DNA from: Flavobacteriaceae bacterium
Lineage (GTDB): Bacteria; Bacteroidota; Bacteroidia; Flavobacteriales; Flavobacteriaceae
Assembly (NCBI GenBank): GCA_008081175.1
Contig: VMCW01000054.1
Coordinates: forward strand, 1 to 8,450
DNA: 8,450 bases
Reading direction: 5' to 3'
The notes beneath the pieces are model-generated. The model was not told where the DNA came from, did no database searches, and saw only the letters and a program-made list of their open reading frames with translations. The translations under genes were made by a program, and so were the position numbers. Below, piece by piece: positions 1 to 5,908 of this stretch (the first letter of the stretch is position 1; each line of letters opens with the position of its first letter).

Positions 1-638
1 ACCAAAGCTCCTAAAACTACATCGGAATGACCTGCGAGGTATTTGGTTGCAGAGTGCATCACAATATCGGCTCCCATCGTCAAAGGCTGCTGAATGTATG
101 AAGAAGCAAATGTATTGTCCACAGCAACTAAAATGTCTTTGTCTTTTACAGATTCCACCACTGCTTTGATATCGATGACATTCATCATGGGATTGGTGGG
201 GGTTTCTACCCAAATCAATTTTGTTTTTTTAGTAATCGCCTTTGTAATGTTTTGAGGGTCGCTCATCCCTACAAACTGAAATTTTAACCCAAAACCTTCG
301 AAGATTTTAGTAAAAAGACGGTAGGATCCTCCGTAAAGATCGTTGGTAGAAATTACTTCATCTCCCGGTTTTAATAATTTTAAAACTGCATCCATGGCTG
401 CCAGACCTGAACCAAAAGCAAAACCATAATTCCCCTCTTCAATACTAGCAAGTGCTCTTTCTAATGCCTGTCGGGTGGGATTGTGCGTACGGCTGTATTC
501 AAACCCTTGATGACCTCCTGGAGTAGTTTGTGCATAGGTAGAGGTCTGATAAATAGGTGGCATAACCGCGCCATACCCCTTGTCGGGAGCCTGACCTCCA
601 TGTATGGTTGCACTGTTAAAATGGAGTTTTTTGTTCAT
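1..638 (-). CDS. PLP-dependent trans-sulfuration enzyme, cystathionine gamma-synthase type (partial, C-terminus beyond window)
   Basis: The visible 212 codons start at an ATG (638-636) and read MNKKLHFNSATIHGG, the usual N-terminus of the Cys/Met metabolism PLP-enzyme family (fold type I). Visible family landmarks are AVMPPIYQTSTY (24-35), the FEYSRTHNPTR phosphate-binding segment contributed to the neighbouring subunit (46-56), GSGLAAMDA (76-84), VETPTNP (144-150), Asp174 in AVDNTF, which pairs with the pyridine nitrogen, and the Schiff-base lysine K199 in SATKY. Members usually have about 380-400 residues, so roughly half is missing. The segment YGGSYRLF (102-109) carries Gly where methionine gamma-lyase has its active-site Cys, favouring cystathionine gamma-synthase or gamma/beta-lyase over methionine gamma-lyase. 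The first would join O-acyl-homoserine and cysteine in cytosolic methionine synthesis. Exact specificity cannot be settled from half a protein. A TACCTTTA element (minus strand, 667-660) resembles the Bacteroidota -7 box, but no convincing -33 partner is present. Confidence 0.9.
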   Translation of the reverse strand, partial: MNKKLHFNSATIHGGQAPDKGYGAVMPPIYQTSTYAQTTPGGHQGFEYSRTHNPTRQALERALASIEEGNYGFAFGSGLAAMDAVLKLLKPGDEVISTNDLYGGSYRLFTKIFEGFGLKFQFVGMSDPQNITKAITKKTKLIWVETPTNPMMNVIDIKAVVESVKDKDILVAVDNTFASSYIQQPLTMGADIVMHSATKYLAGHSDVVLGAL

Positions 639-726
639 ATTGCACGCTTTTTGCTGTTGTAAAGGTATTTGATTTTAGGCAAAACCTCTTTTGTTCCATA
701 AAAATGATTTTTCTTTGTGTAGTTAA

Positions 727-731
727 AGAGG
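727..731 (+). promoter_or_regulatory. Ribosome binding site choosing the start of the ArsC-like gene
   Basis: AGAGG lies five bases before the ATG at 737 and is complementary to the 16S anti-Shine-Dalgarno sequence. The in-frame upstream ATG at 704 lacks such a site and would add an eleven-residue hydrophobic and charged extension (MIFLCVVKEER) before the family's normal N-terminus. The start at 737 is therefore preferred. Confidence 0.55.
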
Positions 732-736
732 AAAGA

Positions 737-1093
737 ATGCGTCGATTTTATTATTTAAGCAGTTGTGATAGTTGTAAACGGATCGCTAAGGAACTTCCTT
801 TAGACGAAACAATAGCCCAAATTGATATTAAGAAAACCCCTTTAAACAGTACCGAAGTAGAGGCGTTGTATGAGCGTTCAGGAAGCTACGAAGCCTTAAT
901 CAACAAACGAGCACAACTATACAAACAGCGCGGTTTAAAAGATCAGAATCTCACAGAAGTGGCTTACAAAAACCTCCTTTTAGAACATTACACTTTTTTA
1001 AAACGTCCTGTATTGGTTTATGATGCCGCTCTTTTTGTTGGTAATGCAGCCAAAACAGTTGCGGAGGCTAAAGCTTTCCTAAATGAACAGTAG
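737..1093 (+). CDS. ArsC/Spx-family thioredoxin-fold protein (arsenate reductase-like)
   Basis: The 118-residue product matches the usual length of the ArsC/Spx/YffB family. It opens with a beta strand (MRRFYYLSS), then a CxxC redox motif, C10-D-S-C13, at the position of the catalytic Cys of ArsC. Arg90 in the LKRPVLVYD segment matches the conserved ArsC 'RP' arginine and cis-proline region. The residue expected near the end of the fold for arsenate binding is not obvious: LFVGNAAKTV has Lys rather than Arg there. True arsenate reductase activity is therefore uncertain, and a general thiol-redox or glutathione-like role is equally possible. The stop overlaps the start of the downstream exporter by 11 bases, so the two genes are probably cotranscribed and translationally coupled. 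No ArsR regulator or Acr3/ArsB pump is nearby, which argues against a classical arsenic operon. The in-frame ATG at 704 was rejected in favour of 737 (see the ribosome binding site). Confidence 0.82.
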   Translation: MRRFYYLSSCDSCKRIAKELPLDETIAQIDIKKTPLNSTEVEALYERSGSYEALINKRAQLYKQRGLKDQNLTEVAYKNLLLEHYTFLKRPVLVYDAALFVGNAAKTVAEAKAFLNEQ

Positions 1094-2015
1094 GGTATTA
1101 GCACTTCTCGCTGCCTTTGGTGCAACCACCATATACGGTCTCAATCACACCATTGCCAAAGTAGTCATGCCCCACTACATTGGACCCTTTGGTTTTATCA
1201 TGCTTCGGGTGGTAGGGGCCAGTGTTTTGTTTTGGGTCGTAAGTATGTTTACACCAAAAGAAAGGATTGAACGAAAAGACTTTTTGAGAATCGCAGGAGC
1301 TGCTTTCTTGGGAATGTGTATCAACATGTTGATGTTTTTTAAGGGACTACAGCTCTCTACTCCTATCAATAGCGGTGTAATTGTAACCCTTACCCCCATA
1401 ATCATCCTCATCCTTTCTGCCTTTTTTTTAAAGGAAAAACTTACGCTTTTTAAATTCTTAGGTATTGTGTTGGGATTTACAGGTGCTATTATTCTGATAC
1501 TCTACGGCAATACCACCCAAGTCATCAATGCACCGAATATCCCTTTGGGTAATACCATGCTTTTGGTAAATGCAGTTAGTTTTGGAGCCTATCTGGTAAT
1601 CATAAAACCCATTACTAAAAAATACAGTACAATTACTTTGATGAAATGGATGTTTCTACTTGGGGTATTCTATACGTTTCCAGTAACCTATTCAGAATTT
1701 ATGGAAGTGTCCTGGAGTACACTCCCTTTTGAAGCAATCTGGCGTATGGGTTTTGTCATTGTAGGAACCACATTTTTGACTTATATGTTTAATGTTTACG
1801 CCTTGCAAACCTTACCCCCCACAACCATAGGAGCATTTACTTACCTCCAGCCTTTGATAACCATCGTTTATGCAGTGATTACAGGAAATGATGTTTTTGA
1901 TGGGGTTAAAATTCTCGCCTGCTTTTTGGTATTTGCGGGTGTTTATTTAGTTTCAAAGAAAAGCAGAAATTACTCCATCCCTGCTTCAGACAACAAGATC
2001 AAGAGTGCCAATTGA
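1083..2015 (+). CDS. EamA-family (DMT superfamily) membrane transporter
   Basis: This 310-residue integral membrane protein has the standard duplicated EamA layout. Repeat one spans about residues 7-141 and repeat two about 157-292, each with five predicted hydrophobic helices and ten in total. The family hallmark at the end of each repeat is visible: TLTPIIILILSAFFLKEKL (103-121) in the first and TYLQPLITIVYAVITGND (253-270) in the second. In the second the usual acidic 'GE' position reads Gly-Asn-Asp. Related proteins (RhaT, YdcZ/RarD-like, PecM) export or exchange metabolites such as amino acids, and the substrate cannot be predicted here. The ATG at 1083 lies inside the end of the ArsC-like gene (11-base overlap). 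The last 46 bases (1970-2015), encoding the hydrophilic tail after residue 294, are also the antisense 3' end of the convergent M20 peptidase gene. Confidence 0.92.
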   Translation: MNSRVLALLAAFGATTIYGLNHTIAKVVMPHYIGPFGFIMLRVVGASVLFWVVSMFTPKERIERKDFLRIAGAAFLGMCINMLMFFKGLQLSTPINSGVIVTLTPIIILILSAFFLKEKLTLFKFLGIVLGFTGAIILILYGNTTQVINAPNIPLGNTMLLVNAVSFGAYLVIIKPITKKYSTITLMKWMFLLGVFYTFPVTYSEFMEVSWSTLPFEAIWRMGFVIVGTTFLTYMFNVYALQTLPPTTIGAFTYLQPLITIVYAVITGNDVFDGVKILACFLVFAGVYLVSKKSRNYSIPASDNKIKSAN

Positions 2016-3256
2016 ATCGCCTTATGTCCTTCTTCATTGATCCACCACTCGTCCAGCGAATGCGCTTTGCCTCCATTCCCTCCTCGTCCTATGGTGACAG
2101 CGGGAATTCCTTTTGAAATTGGAATATTGGAATTTGTCGATCCTCTAGTCAAGTATGGAGTTGTTCCAAAATAGGTAGTAGCTGCAAGAGTGCGTTGGAC
2201 AAGGGGAAGTGTGCTAGTGAGTTCTCCCGAAGGACGGTTTCCTATTTTATCTAACTCCAAAGTAAGATCAGGACCTCTTCTCTTGATTCCATTTTGGTGG
2301 TTTAATGCCTTCTTGGTGGCCTCTTCTAAAAGTGCCTCCATCTCATCCAAACGTGAAGGTTCTACCGAACGAATGTCAATCTGCATCGATGACTCGAAAG
2401 GAACTGAGTTAATCGAAGTTCCTCCGGATATAACACCAACGTTATAGCTAGTTTTCGGGCCTTCTGCTGTATACTGATCTGCAACACCTACAAAGTTACT
2501 TATGGCCTCTCCTAGTGCGTGGTGTGGATTTGCCAATCCAAAAGCACCCCAAGAGTGTCCTCCTGGACCCTTGAAGGTAACCCGATAACGATAAGACCCC
2601 AAAGCTTTGTTATTTACTCTCCCAATGGATCCGCCATCAATAGCAATCCAACTGTCGATTTTTGGTCCTCCGTCCCGAAAAAGGTGTTTGACACCACGTA
2701 GGTCTCCTAGCCCTTCTTCGCCCACAGAACCTACAAAAAGAATATTGTGCTTGGGTTGGATTTGATTTGTTTTTAAGGTCTCTAAAAGGGTCAACAGCAT
2801 GGTCAATCCTCGAGTATCATCCCCTATTCCTGGAGCGTATAGTGTGTCATTTTTAATTTTCACTTTTACGTCAGTACCTTCGGGAAAAACGGTGTCCAAG
2901 TGAGCGTCTAGCGCTACGGTCTGTAGTCCTTCACTCCCTCTATACATTCCCAAAACATTTCCTGCAGAATCGATCCAAACTGAATCCATTCCCAATTGGT
3001 TAAAATAATCCGCAAAGGCAGCTGCACGCTTGCTTTCTTTAAATGGTGGAGCCTCAATTTCTGTAAGCTTTATGTGACGCTCCATAGTCTTGGACTCAAG
3101 TTGTTCAATTGTTGCGAAAGCAGATTTTAGTTTTTTATTTTTAGCCAGACGCTCTATTGCTTTGGTGTATTTTTTTTCGATTTCTATTGATTCCTGTGCA
3201 AAGAGTAGATGCACTCCTAGACAGAAGATTATTGATAGGGTATTTTTGAATTTCAT
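1970..3256 (-). CDS. Exported M20-family zinc peptidase (glutamate carboxypeptidase/PepT-like)
   Basis: The 428-residue protein begins with a signal peptide (MKFKNTLSII, then a hydrophobic core to LLFA20, likely cut before Q21), so it acts in the periplasm or outside the cell. All M20 di-zinc landmarks are present. H119 and D121 form the HxD motif in ALDAHLDTVFP, D146 in GIGDD is the bridging aspartate, E180 and E181 in GSVGEEG are the catalytic base and metal ligand, D207 in IAIDGGS is a further ligand, and H399 in KAHSLDEWW is the last. H234 in GPGGHSWG is the conserved histidine of the dimerisation domain (about 215-330). The motif after the bridging aspartate reads DDTRG rather than the common DDKG. 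The family hydrolyses C-terminal amino acids, dipeptides or N-acyl amino acids, and the substrate is not determinable. It is the second gene of a unit with the thioesterase, starting 10 bases after that stop. Its 3' end overlaps the exporter gene tail-to-tail. Confidence 0.92.
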   Translation of the reverse strand: MKFKNTLSIIFCLGVHLLFAQESIEIEKKYTKAIERLAKNKKLKSAFATIEQLESKTMERHIKLTEIEAPPFKESKRAAAFADYFNQLGMDSVWIDSAGNVLGMYRGSEGLQTVALDAHLDTVFPEGTDVKVKIKNDTLYAPGIGDDTRGLTMLLTLLETLKTNQIQPKHNILFVGSVGEEGLGDLRGVKHLFRDGGPKIDSWIAIDGGSIGRVNNKALGSYRYRVTFKGPGGHSWGAFGLANPHHALGEAISNFVGVADQYTAEGPKTSYNVGVISGGTSINSVPFESSMQIDIRSVEPSRLDEMEALLEEATKKALNHQNGIKRRGPDLTLELDKIGNRPSGELTSTLPLVQRTLAATTYFGTTPYLTRGSTNSNIPISKGIPAVTIGRGGNGGKAHSLDEWWINEEGHKAIQLALLILLSEAGME

Positions 3257-3266
3257 AGCTGATAAA

Positions 3267-3743
3267 TTAAGTTAAATTTTTTGGTGTTTGGTTCCATCTG
3301 CGGGTATCCTCAGAAGTGATAACACGAAAATTTTTTGTTTTATGGGTCATTTCAAAGGTATGCAACATCTCCTCAGGTAGCTTTGTCAGCTTTCTAGTGT
3401 TCAAATCCATCCAAGCACCCATCATTTCACAACGCGCAACATTTTCTCCTTTGGAATTGTAATAATTGTGTTCGAATTCAAAAAACATCCCTTCTTTACT
3501 GAGGGCTGCTAATTCAAAGGAGACACGAATACTGTCATCTGGCAAAACTTCTTTAAAATAGAAAAGATGTTCATTAAAAACAACAGGTCCAATTGCCAAA
3601 CGCTTTAAATCAACATGTGACAGACCCATTTGTTGTAAAAAAGCCATACGGGTCTCACTGGCATAACTCAAATAGGAAACGTTTGCAAGATGTCTGTTTG
3701 CATCTAAATCATTCCAACGAATCTCGAATTCTTTTAAAAACAT
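3267..3743 (-). CDS. Acyl-CoA thioesterase, 4HBT/hot-dog fold (YbgC/FadM-like)
   Basis: This cytosolic protein has 158 residues, close to the usual 130-160 for single hot-dog thioesterases. The N-terminal motif carries R9-W10, D12, D14, H18, N21 and Y24 (IRWNDLDANRHLANVSY). It matches the 4-hydroxybenzoyl-CoA-thioesterase signature, in which the aspartate (here D14) is catalytic and the asparagine and tyrosine follow in the central helix. The rest alternates strands typical of the fold (FEFEHNYYNSKGENVARCEMMGAWMD at 88-113, in part). It probably hydrolyses acyl-CoA esters, with chain preference unknown. It is the promoter-proximal gene of the minus-strand unit and is followed after 10 bases by the M20 peptidase, with no obvious shared pathway. 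The ATG at 3743 is the first in frame after the divergent intergenic region and gives the canonical N-terminus. Confidence 0.9.
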   Translation of the reverse strand: MFLKEFEIRWNDLDANRHLANVSYLSYASETRMAFLQQMGLSHVDLKRLAIGPVVFNEHLFYFKEVLPDDSIRVSFELAALSKEGMFFEFEHNYYNSKGENVARCEMMGAWMDLNTRKLTKLPEEMLHTFEMTHKTKNFRVITSEDTRRWNQTPKNLT

Positions 3744-3759
3744 TCAGTCAATTTTTTTA

Positions 3760-3790
3760 TAAAACTATTCTTTTTCTATTTTTAACGAAA
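3760..3790 (-). promoter_or_regulatory. Candidate Bacteroidota-type promoter for the thioesterase-peptidase unit
   Basis: On the minus strand, TTTC (3790-3787) is followed after 19 bases by TAGTTTTA (3767-3760). The Bacteroidota sigma-70 consensus is TTTG, about 19-21 bases, then TAnnTTTG, so each element differs by one base. It sits just upstream of the ATG at 3743 in the 56-base divergent region shared with the cytochrome gene. This is read by eye in very AT-rich DNA, so chance resemblance is likely enough to keep confidence low. Confidence 0.3.
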
Positions 3791-3799
3791 TTTAAAGTG

Positions 3800-4279
3800 A
3801 TGAAAAAACTTATTGCCTTTATGGGACTTGCACTTCTGGTAAGTTGTGGTTCAAGTAATGAAAAGAAAAAAGGATTTGAATACAATCGAACTCAAAAAGA
3901 GGAAAAAAAGGCAATTAGTTCAGATTCTTCTGAGGTTCCCGTGGATCTAGAAAATAAAGGAATAGGACCTGTGAAATCCCTTACTTTTGACGAAGCAATA
4001 GACACCGCTTTAGCTTCAAAAGGTGAAAATGCATTCAATCAGAAATGTACCGCTTGTCATATGACCAATAAAAAATTAATTGGTCCTGCAATGACAGGTG
4101 TTTTTGATAGAAGAAGTCCTGAGTGGGTGATCAATTTCTTATTGAATCCTACAGAAATGCTAAAGCAAGACCCTATTGCTAAAGCCTTGCTTAAACAATA
4201 CAATAATGTCATGATGCTCAATCAGAACCTCTCTGAAGAGGAAGCACGCGCTATTACTGAGTATTTGAGGACTTTATAA
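3800..4279 (+). CDS. Monohaem cytochrome c lipoprotein, nos-cluster (NosC-like) type
   Basis: The 159-residue product begins MKKLIAFMGLALLVSC16, a lipoprotein signal with the lipobox LVSC, so after lipidation C16 anchors it to a membrane. A charged, low-complexity linker (about 20-60) leads to one cytochrome c domain with the haem motif C83-T-A-C86-H87. The probable distal ligand is M138 or M139 (NNVMMLNQ), followed by the C-terminal helix SEEEARAITEYLRTL. From memory, the pattern GFEYNR, NKGIGPVKSL, RRSPEWV, LNPTEMLKQDPIA and EYLRTL is that of the small cytochrome c encoded beside nosZ in Bacteroidota nitrous-oxide clusters, where it would donate electrons. No nos gene lies in this window. 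An open frame extends upstream to 3593, but the added residues overlap the divergent thioesterase gene antisense. The ATG at 3800 gives the clean signal peptide and is chosen. Confidence 0.88.
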   Translation: MKKLIAFMGLALLVSCGSSNEKKKGFEYNRTQKEEKKAISSDSSEVPVDLENKGIGPVKSLTFDEAIDTALASKGENAFNQKCTACHMTNKKLIGPAMTGVFDRRSPEWVINFLLNPTEMLKQDPIAKALLKQYNNVMMLNQNLSEEEARAITEYLRTL

Positions 4280-4288
4280 TTATTTGGC

Positions 4289-4408
4289 TCATTCATTTGC
4301 ATATTTATTTGCATAAATTTTGAAAGTACGTCCTCTTACCCCTTTCTCTGCATTAAGATAACCAATCAGTTTACCTTTCTTATCTTTAACATTCCTAGTA
4401 AAAGTATT
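4289..4408 (-). pseudogene. Headless 39-codon open frame, probable 3' remnant of an unknown gene
   Basis: On the minus strand an open frame runs from just after a stop (TAA, 4411-4409) to a TGA at 4291-4289. Its 39 codons contain no ATG, GTG or TTG start. The conceptual peptide looks protein-like (DKKGKLIGYLNAEKGVRGR in the middle, ending FKIYANKYANE) and not like random AT-rich translation. The upstream part would lie within the permease gene, so the 5' end is absent. I do not recognise the family. The rest of this 145-base gap (4280-4424) shows no RNA gene and no clear stem-loop terminator. A chance open frame remains possible. Confidence 0.3.
4295..4315. repeat. Tandem-spaced direct repeat of ATTTGCATA
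   Basis: ATTTGCATA occurs at 4295-4303 and again at 4307-4315, separated by TTT, giving a 12-base period. It lies 16 bases past the cytochrome stop codon. In the minus-strand headless frame the two copies encode the repeated Tyr-Ala-Asn of the peptide end (YANKYAN). A role as a protein-binding site is possible but unsupported. Confidence 0.4.
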
Positions 4409-4424
4409 TTAGAATGTTTCGCCA

Positions 4425-5906
4425 ATGGGGTTAAAACCGAAACTTGTTCGGCAGATGGGATTGTTCACTGTCATTGCCACGGGAGTATCTTCCATGGTAG
4501 GTGCCTCCATCAATGTTGTTCCTTTTATGATTCATCGGAGCATACCCAACCTTGGACCCAACGTGCTTTGGGCTTTTGCTTTTGCAGCCGTTCCCGCCTT
4601 ATTTGCAGGACTTGCCTATGCGATTCTCTCTTCGGCAATGCCCCGAGCGGGAGGGAGTTACCTCTACGCGAGTAGGGGACTGAATCCCTATCTAGGCTTT
4701 GTGGCTAGTTTTTCACAATGGTTTGGACTGTCTATTGTGATTGGAGTGATTGCTTACATCTCCATTCCTTTTTTAAGAGATATCGCTTACAGTTATGAGC
4801 AATATCAAGTTGCCTCCTTATTGGAAGTTTCTTGGATCCGGGTGGGGTTGGCTTTGAGTTTTATTTGGAGTTTTGTGTATCTCAATATCCGAGGAATCAA
4901 ATCCTATGCAAACTTGTTACTCCCCATGGTAGTTTTGATTTTTTGTTTGGGGGGTATTGTCATCTTTTCCCGTTTTTTTTATGATGTGTCAGATTTTCTT
5001 TCGGCACTAGAACAGCAGGAAGGGAGGGTTTTTAGTATTCCACCCGTACCTGATTTTGAATGGTCTGCGTTTCTTTCTGCGGCAGCAGTTTTATTTTCGA
5101 GTTTTATCGGATTTGATGCCATTGCCCAAACGGGCAGTGAAGCTTTAAATCCGAGAAGAAATTTACCCTTGGCAATTTTAATTGCAATTCTAGGGGTGGG
5201 AATGTTTTATTTTCTGTTTACCGCTTCAGTGTACAGCATCATTCCTTGGAGTTTTGTCGCAGAACAAGCTCAAATAAAAGACATTACTGCACCGGGATTA
5301 TTGAGTTATGTGTTGCCCAAGGGAATCGACACTCTGATTATTTTGGGAGCAACCCTTGCATTGATTAACGACCTCCCAGCCATGCTCCTTTCGGTTTCTC
5401 GATTGATGTTTGCCTGGGCAAAAGACGGAATTATGCCAAAGCAACTCACTGCCATAGACCCAAAAAAACACACGCCCATTGTGGCTTTAGTTGCTGCTGG
5501 AATACTTTCCAGTATTGGGGTATTGGGTTCCAATTTTGCAGGTGACTTTTTCTTGGGAATTGACATTATGGTGACTTCTATGCTGGTCAACTTTTTACTG
5601 ATGTCTGTTACATTGCTGACAATTAAAAAACATAATGTGGAATTGTATTCGAATATCAAAGTACTGAAAAACAGACCCATACAACTTTTTATTGGCTGGG
5701 GAGGGGTCGTGTTTCTCAGTAGCTTTTTAGTAATTCATTTGTATAAAGATTTGACCAATCCAGTAGCGGCGTGGTATTTTCATTCCACCTATGTTTGGCT
5801 TATTGTGATGGGAATGGCTACCCTTGTTTTTATTTACCAATGGATTCAAATGAAAAGTAAGGACGTAGGATTTAGAAAAATATTTAAAAAATTACCGATC
5901 GAATAA
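4425..5906 (+). CDS. APC-superfamily amino-acid permease
   Basis: The 493-residue integral membrane protein has about twelve hydrophobic segments. Helix one reads GLFTVIATGVSSMVGASINVVPF. APC permeases usually show a glycine-rich G-x-G substrate loop here, and this one reads G-A-S. The loop between helices two and three has PRAGGSYLYASRGLNPYLGF (73-92), and helix six is followed by the conserved SSFIGFDAIAQTGSEALNPRRNLP stretch (about 225-248). Together these identify an APC-type proton- or sodium-coupled transporter of amino acids, polyamines or related amines in the inner membrane, with substrate unknown. The ATG at 4425 is the only good start, because an in-frame TAG lies at 4410-4412. There is no Shine-Dalgarno sequence. 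A TATTTTAG at 4405-4412 weakly resembles a -7 box. The stop is 2 bases before the reductase-RidA gene, which implies a shared transcript and coupled translation. Confidence 0.92.
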   Translation: MGLKPKLVRQMGLFTVIATGVSSMVGASINVVPFMIHRSIPNLGPNVLWAFAFAAVPALFAGLAYAILSSAMPRAGGSYLYASRGLNPYLGFVASFSQWFGLSIVIGVIAYISIPFLRDIAYSYEQYQVASLLEVSWIRVGLALSFIWSFVYLNIRGIKSYANLLLPMVVLIFCLGGIVIFSRFFYDVSDFLSALEQQEGRVFSIPPVPDFEWSAFLSAAAVLFSSFIGFDAIAQTGSEALNPRRNLPLAILIAILGVGMFYFLFTASVYSIIPWSFVAEQAQIKDITAPGLLSYVLPKGIDTLIILGATLALINDLPAMLLSVSRLMFAWAKDGIMPKQLTAIDPKKHTPIVALVAAGILSSIGVLGSNFAGDFFLGIDIMVTSMLVNFLLMSVTLLTIKKHNVELYSNIKVLKNRPIQLFIGWGGVVFLSSFLVIHLYKDLTNPVAAWYFHSTYVWLIVMGMATLVFIYQWIQMKSKDVGFRKIFKKLPIE

Positions 5907-5908
5907 TT

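Noticed and set aside
1..638. Methionine gamma-lyase
   Set aside because: The active-site cysteine typical of that enzyme is replaced in the YGGSYRLF segment, so the cystathionine synthase/lyase type is favoured.
704..736. Upstream in-frame ATG extending the ArsC-like protein by 11 residues
   Set aside because: It lacks a ribosome binding site, whereas AGAGG precedes the ATG at 737, where the protein begins at the family's normal N-terminus.
737..2015. Arsenic-resistance operon
   Set aside because: There is no ArsR, Acr3, ArsB or ArsH gene. The transporter is a DMT/EamA protein and the ArsC-like protein lacks a clear third arsenate-binding arginine.
3593..3799. N-terminal extension of the cytochrome
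   Set aside because: The added residues are antisense to the thioesterase gene, and the ATG at 3800 gives a perfect lipoprotein signal.
5306..5680. Minus-strand open frame inside the permease gene
   Set aside because: It is antisense to a clearly conserved transporter, with no homology-like motifs or ribosome binding site.
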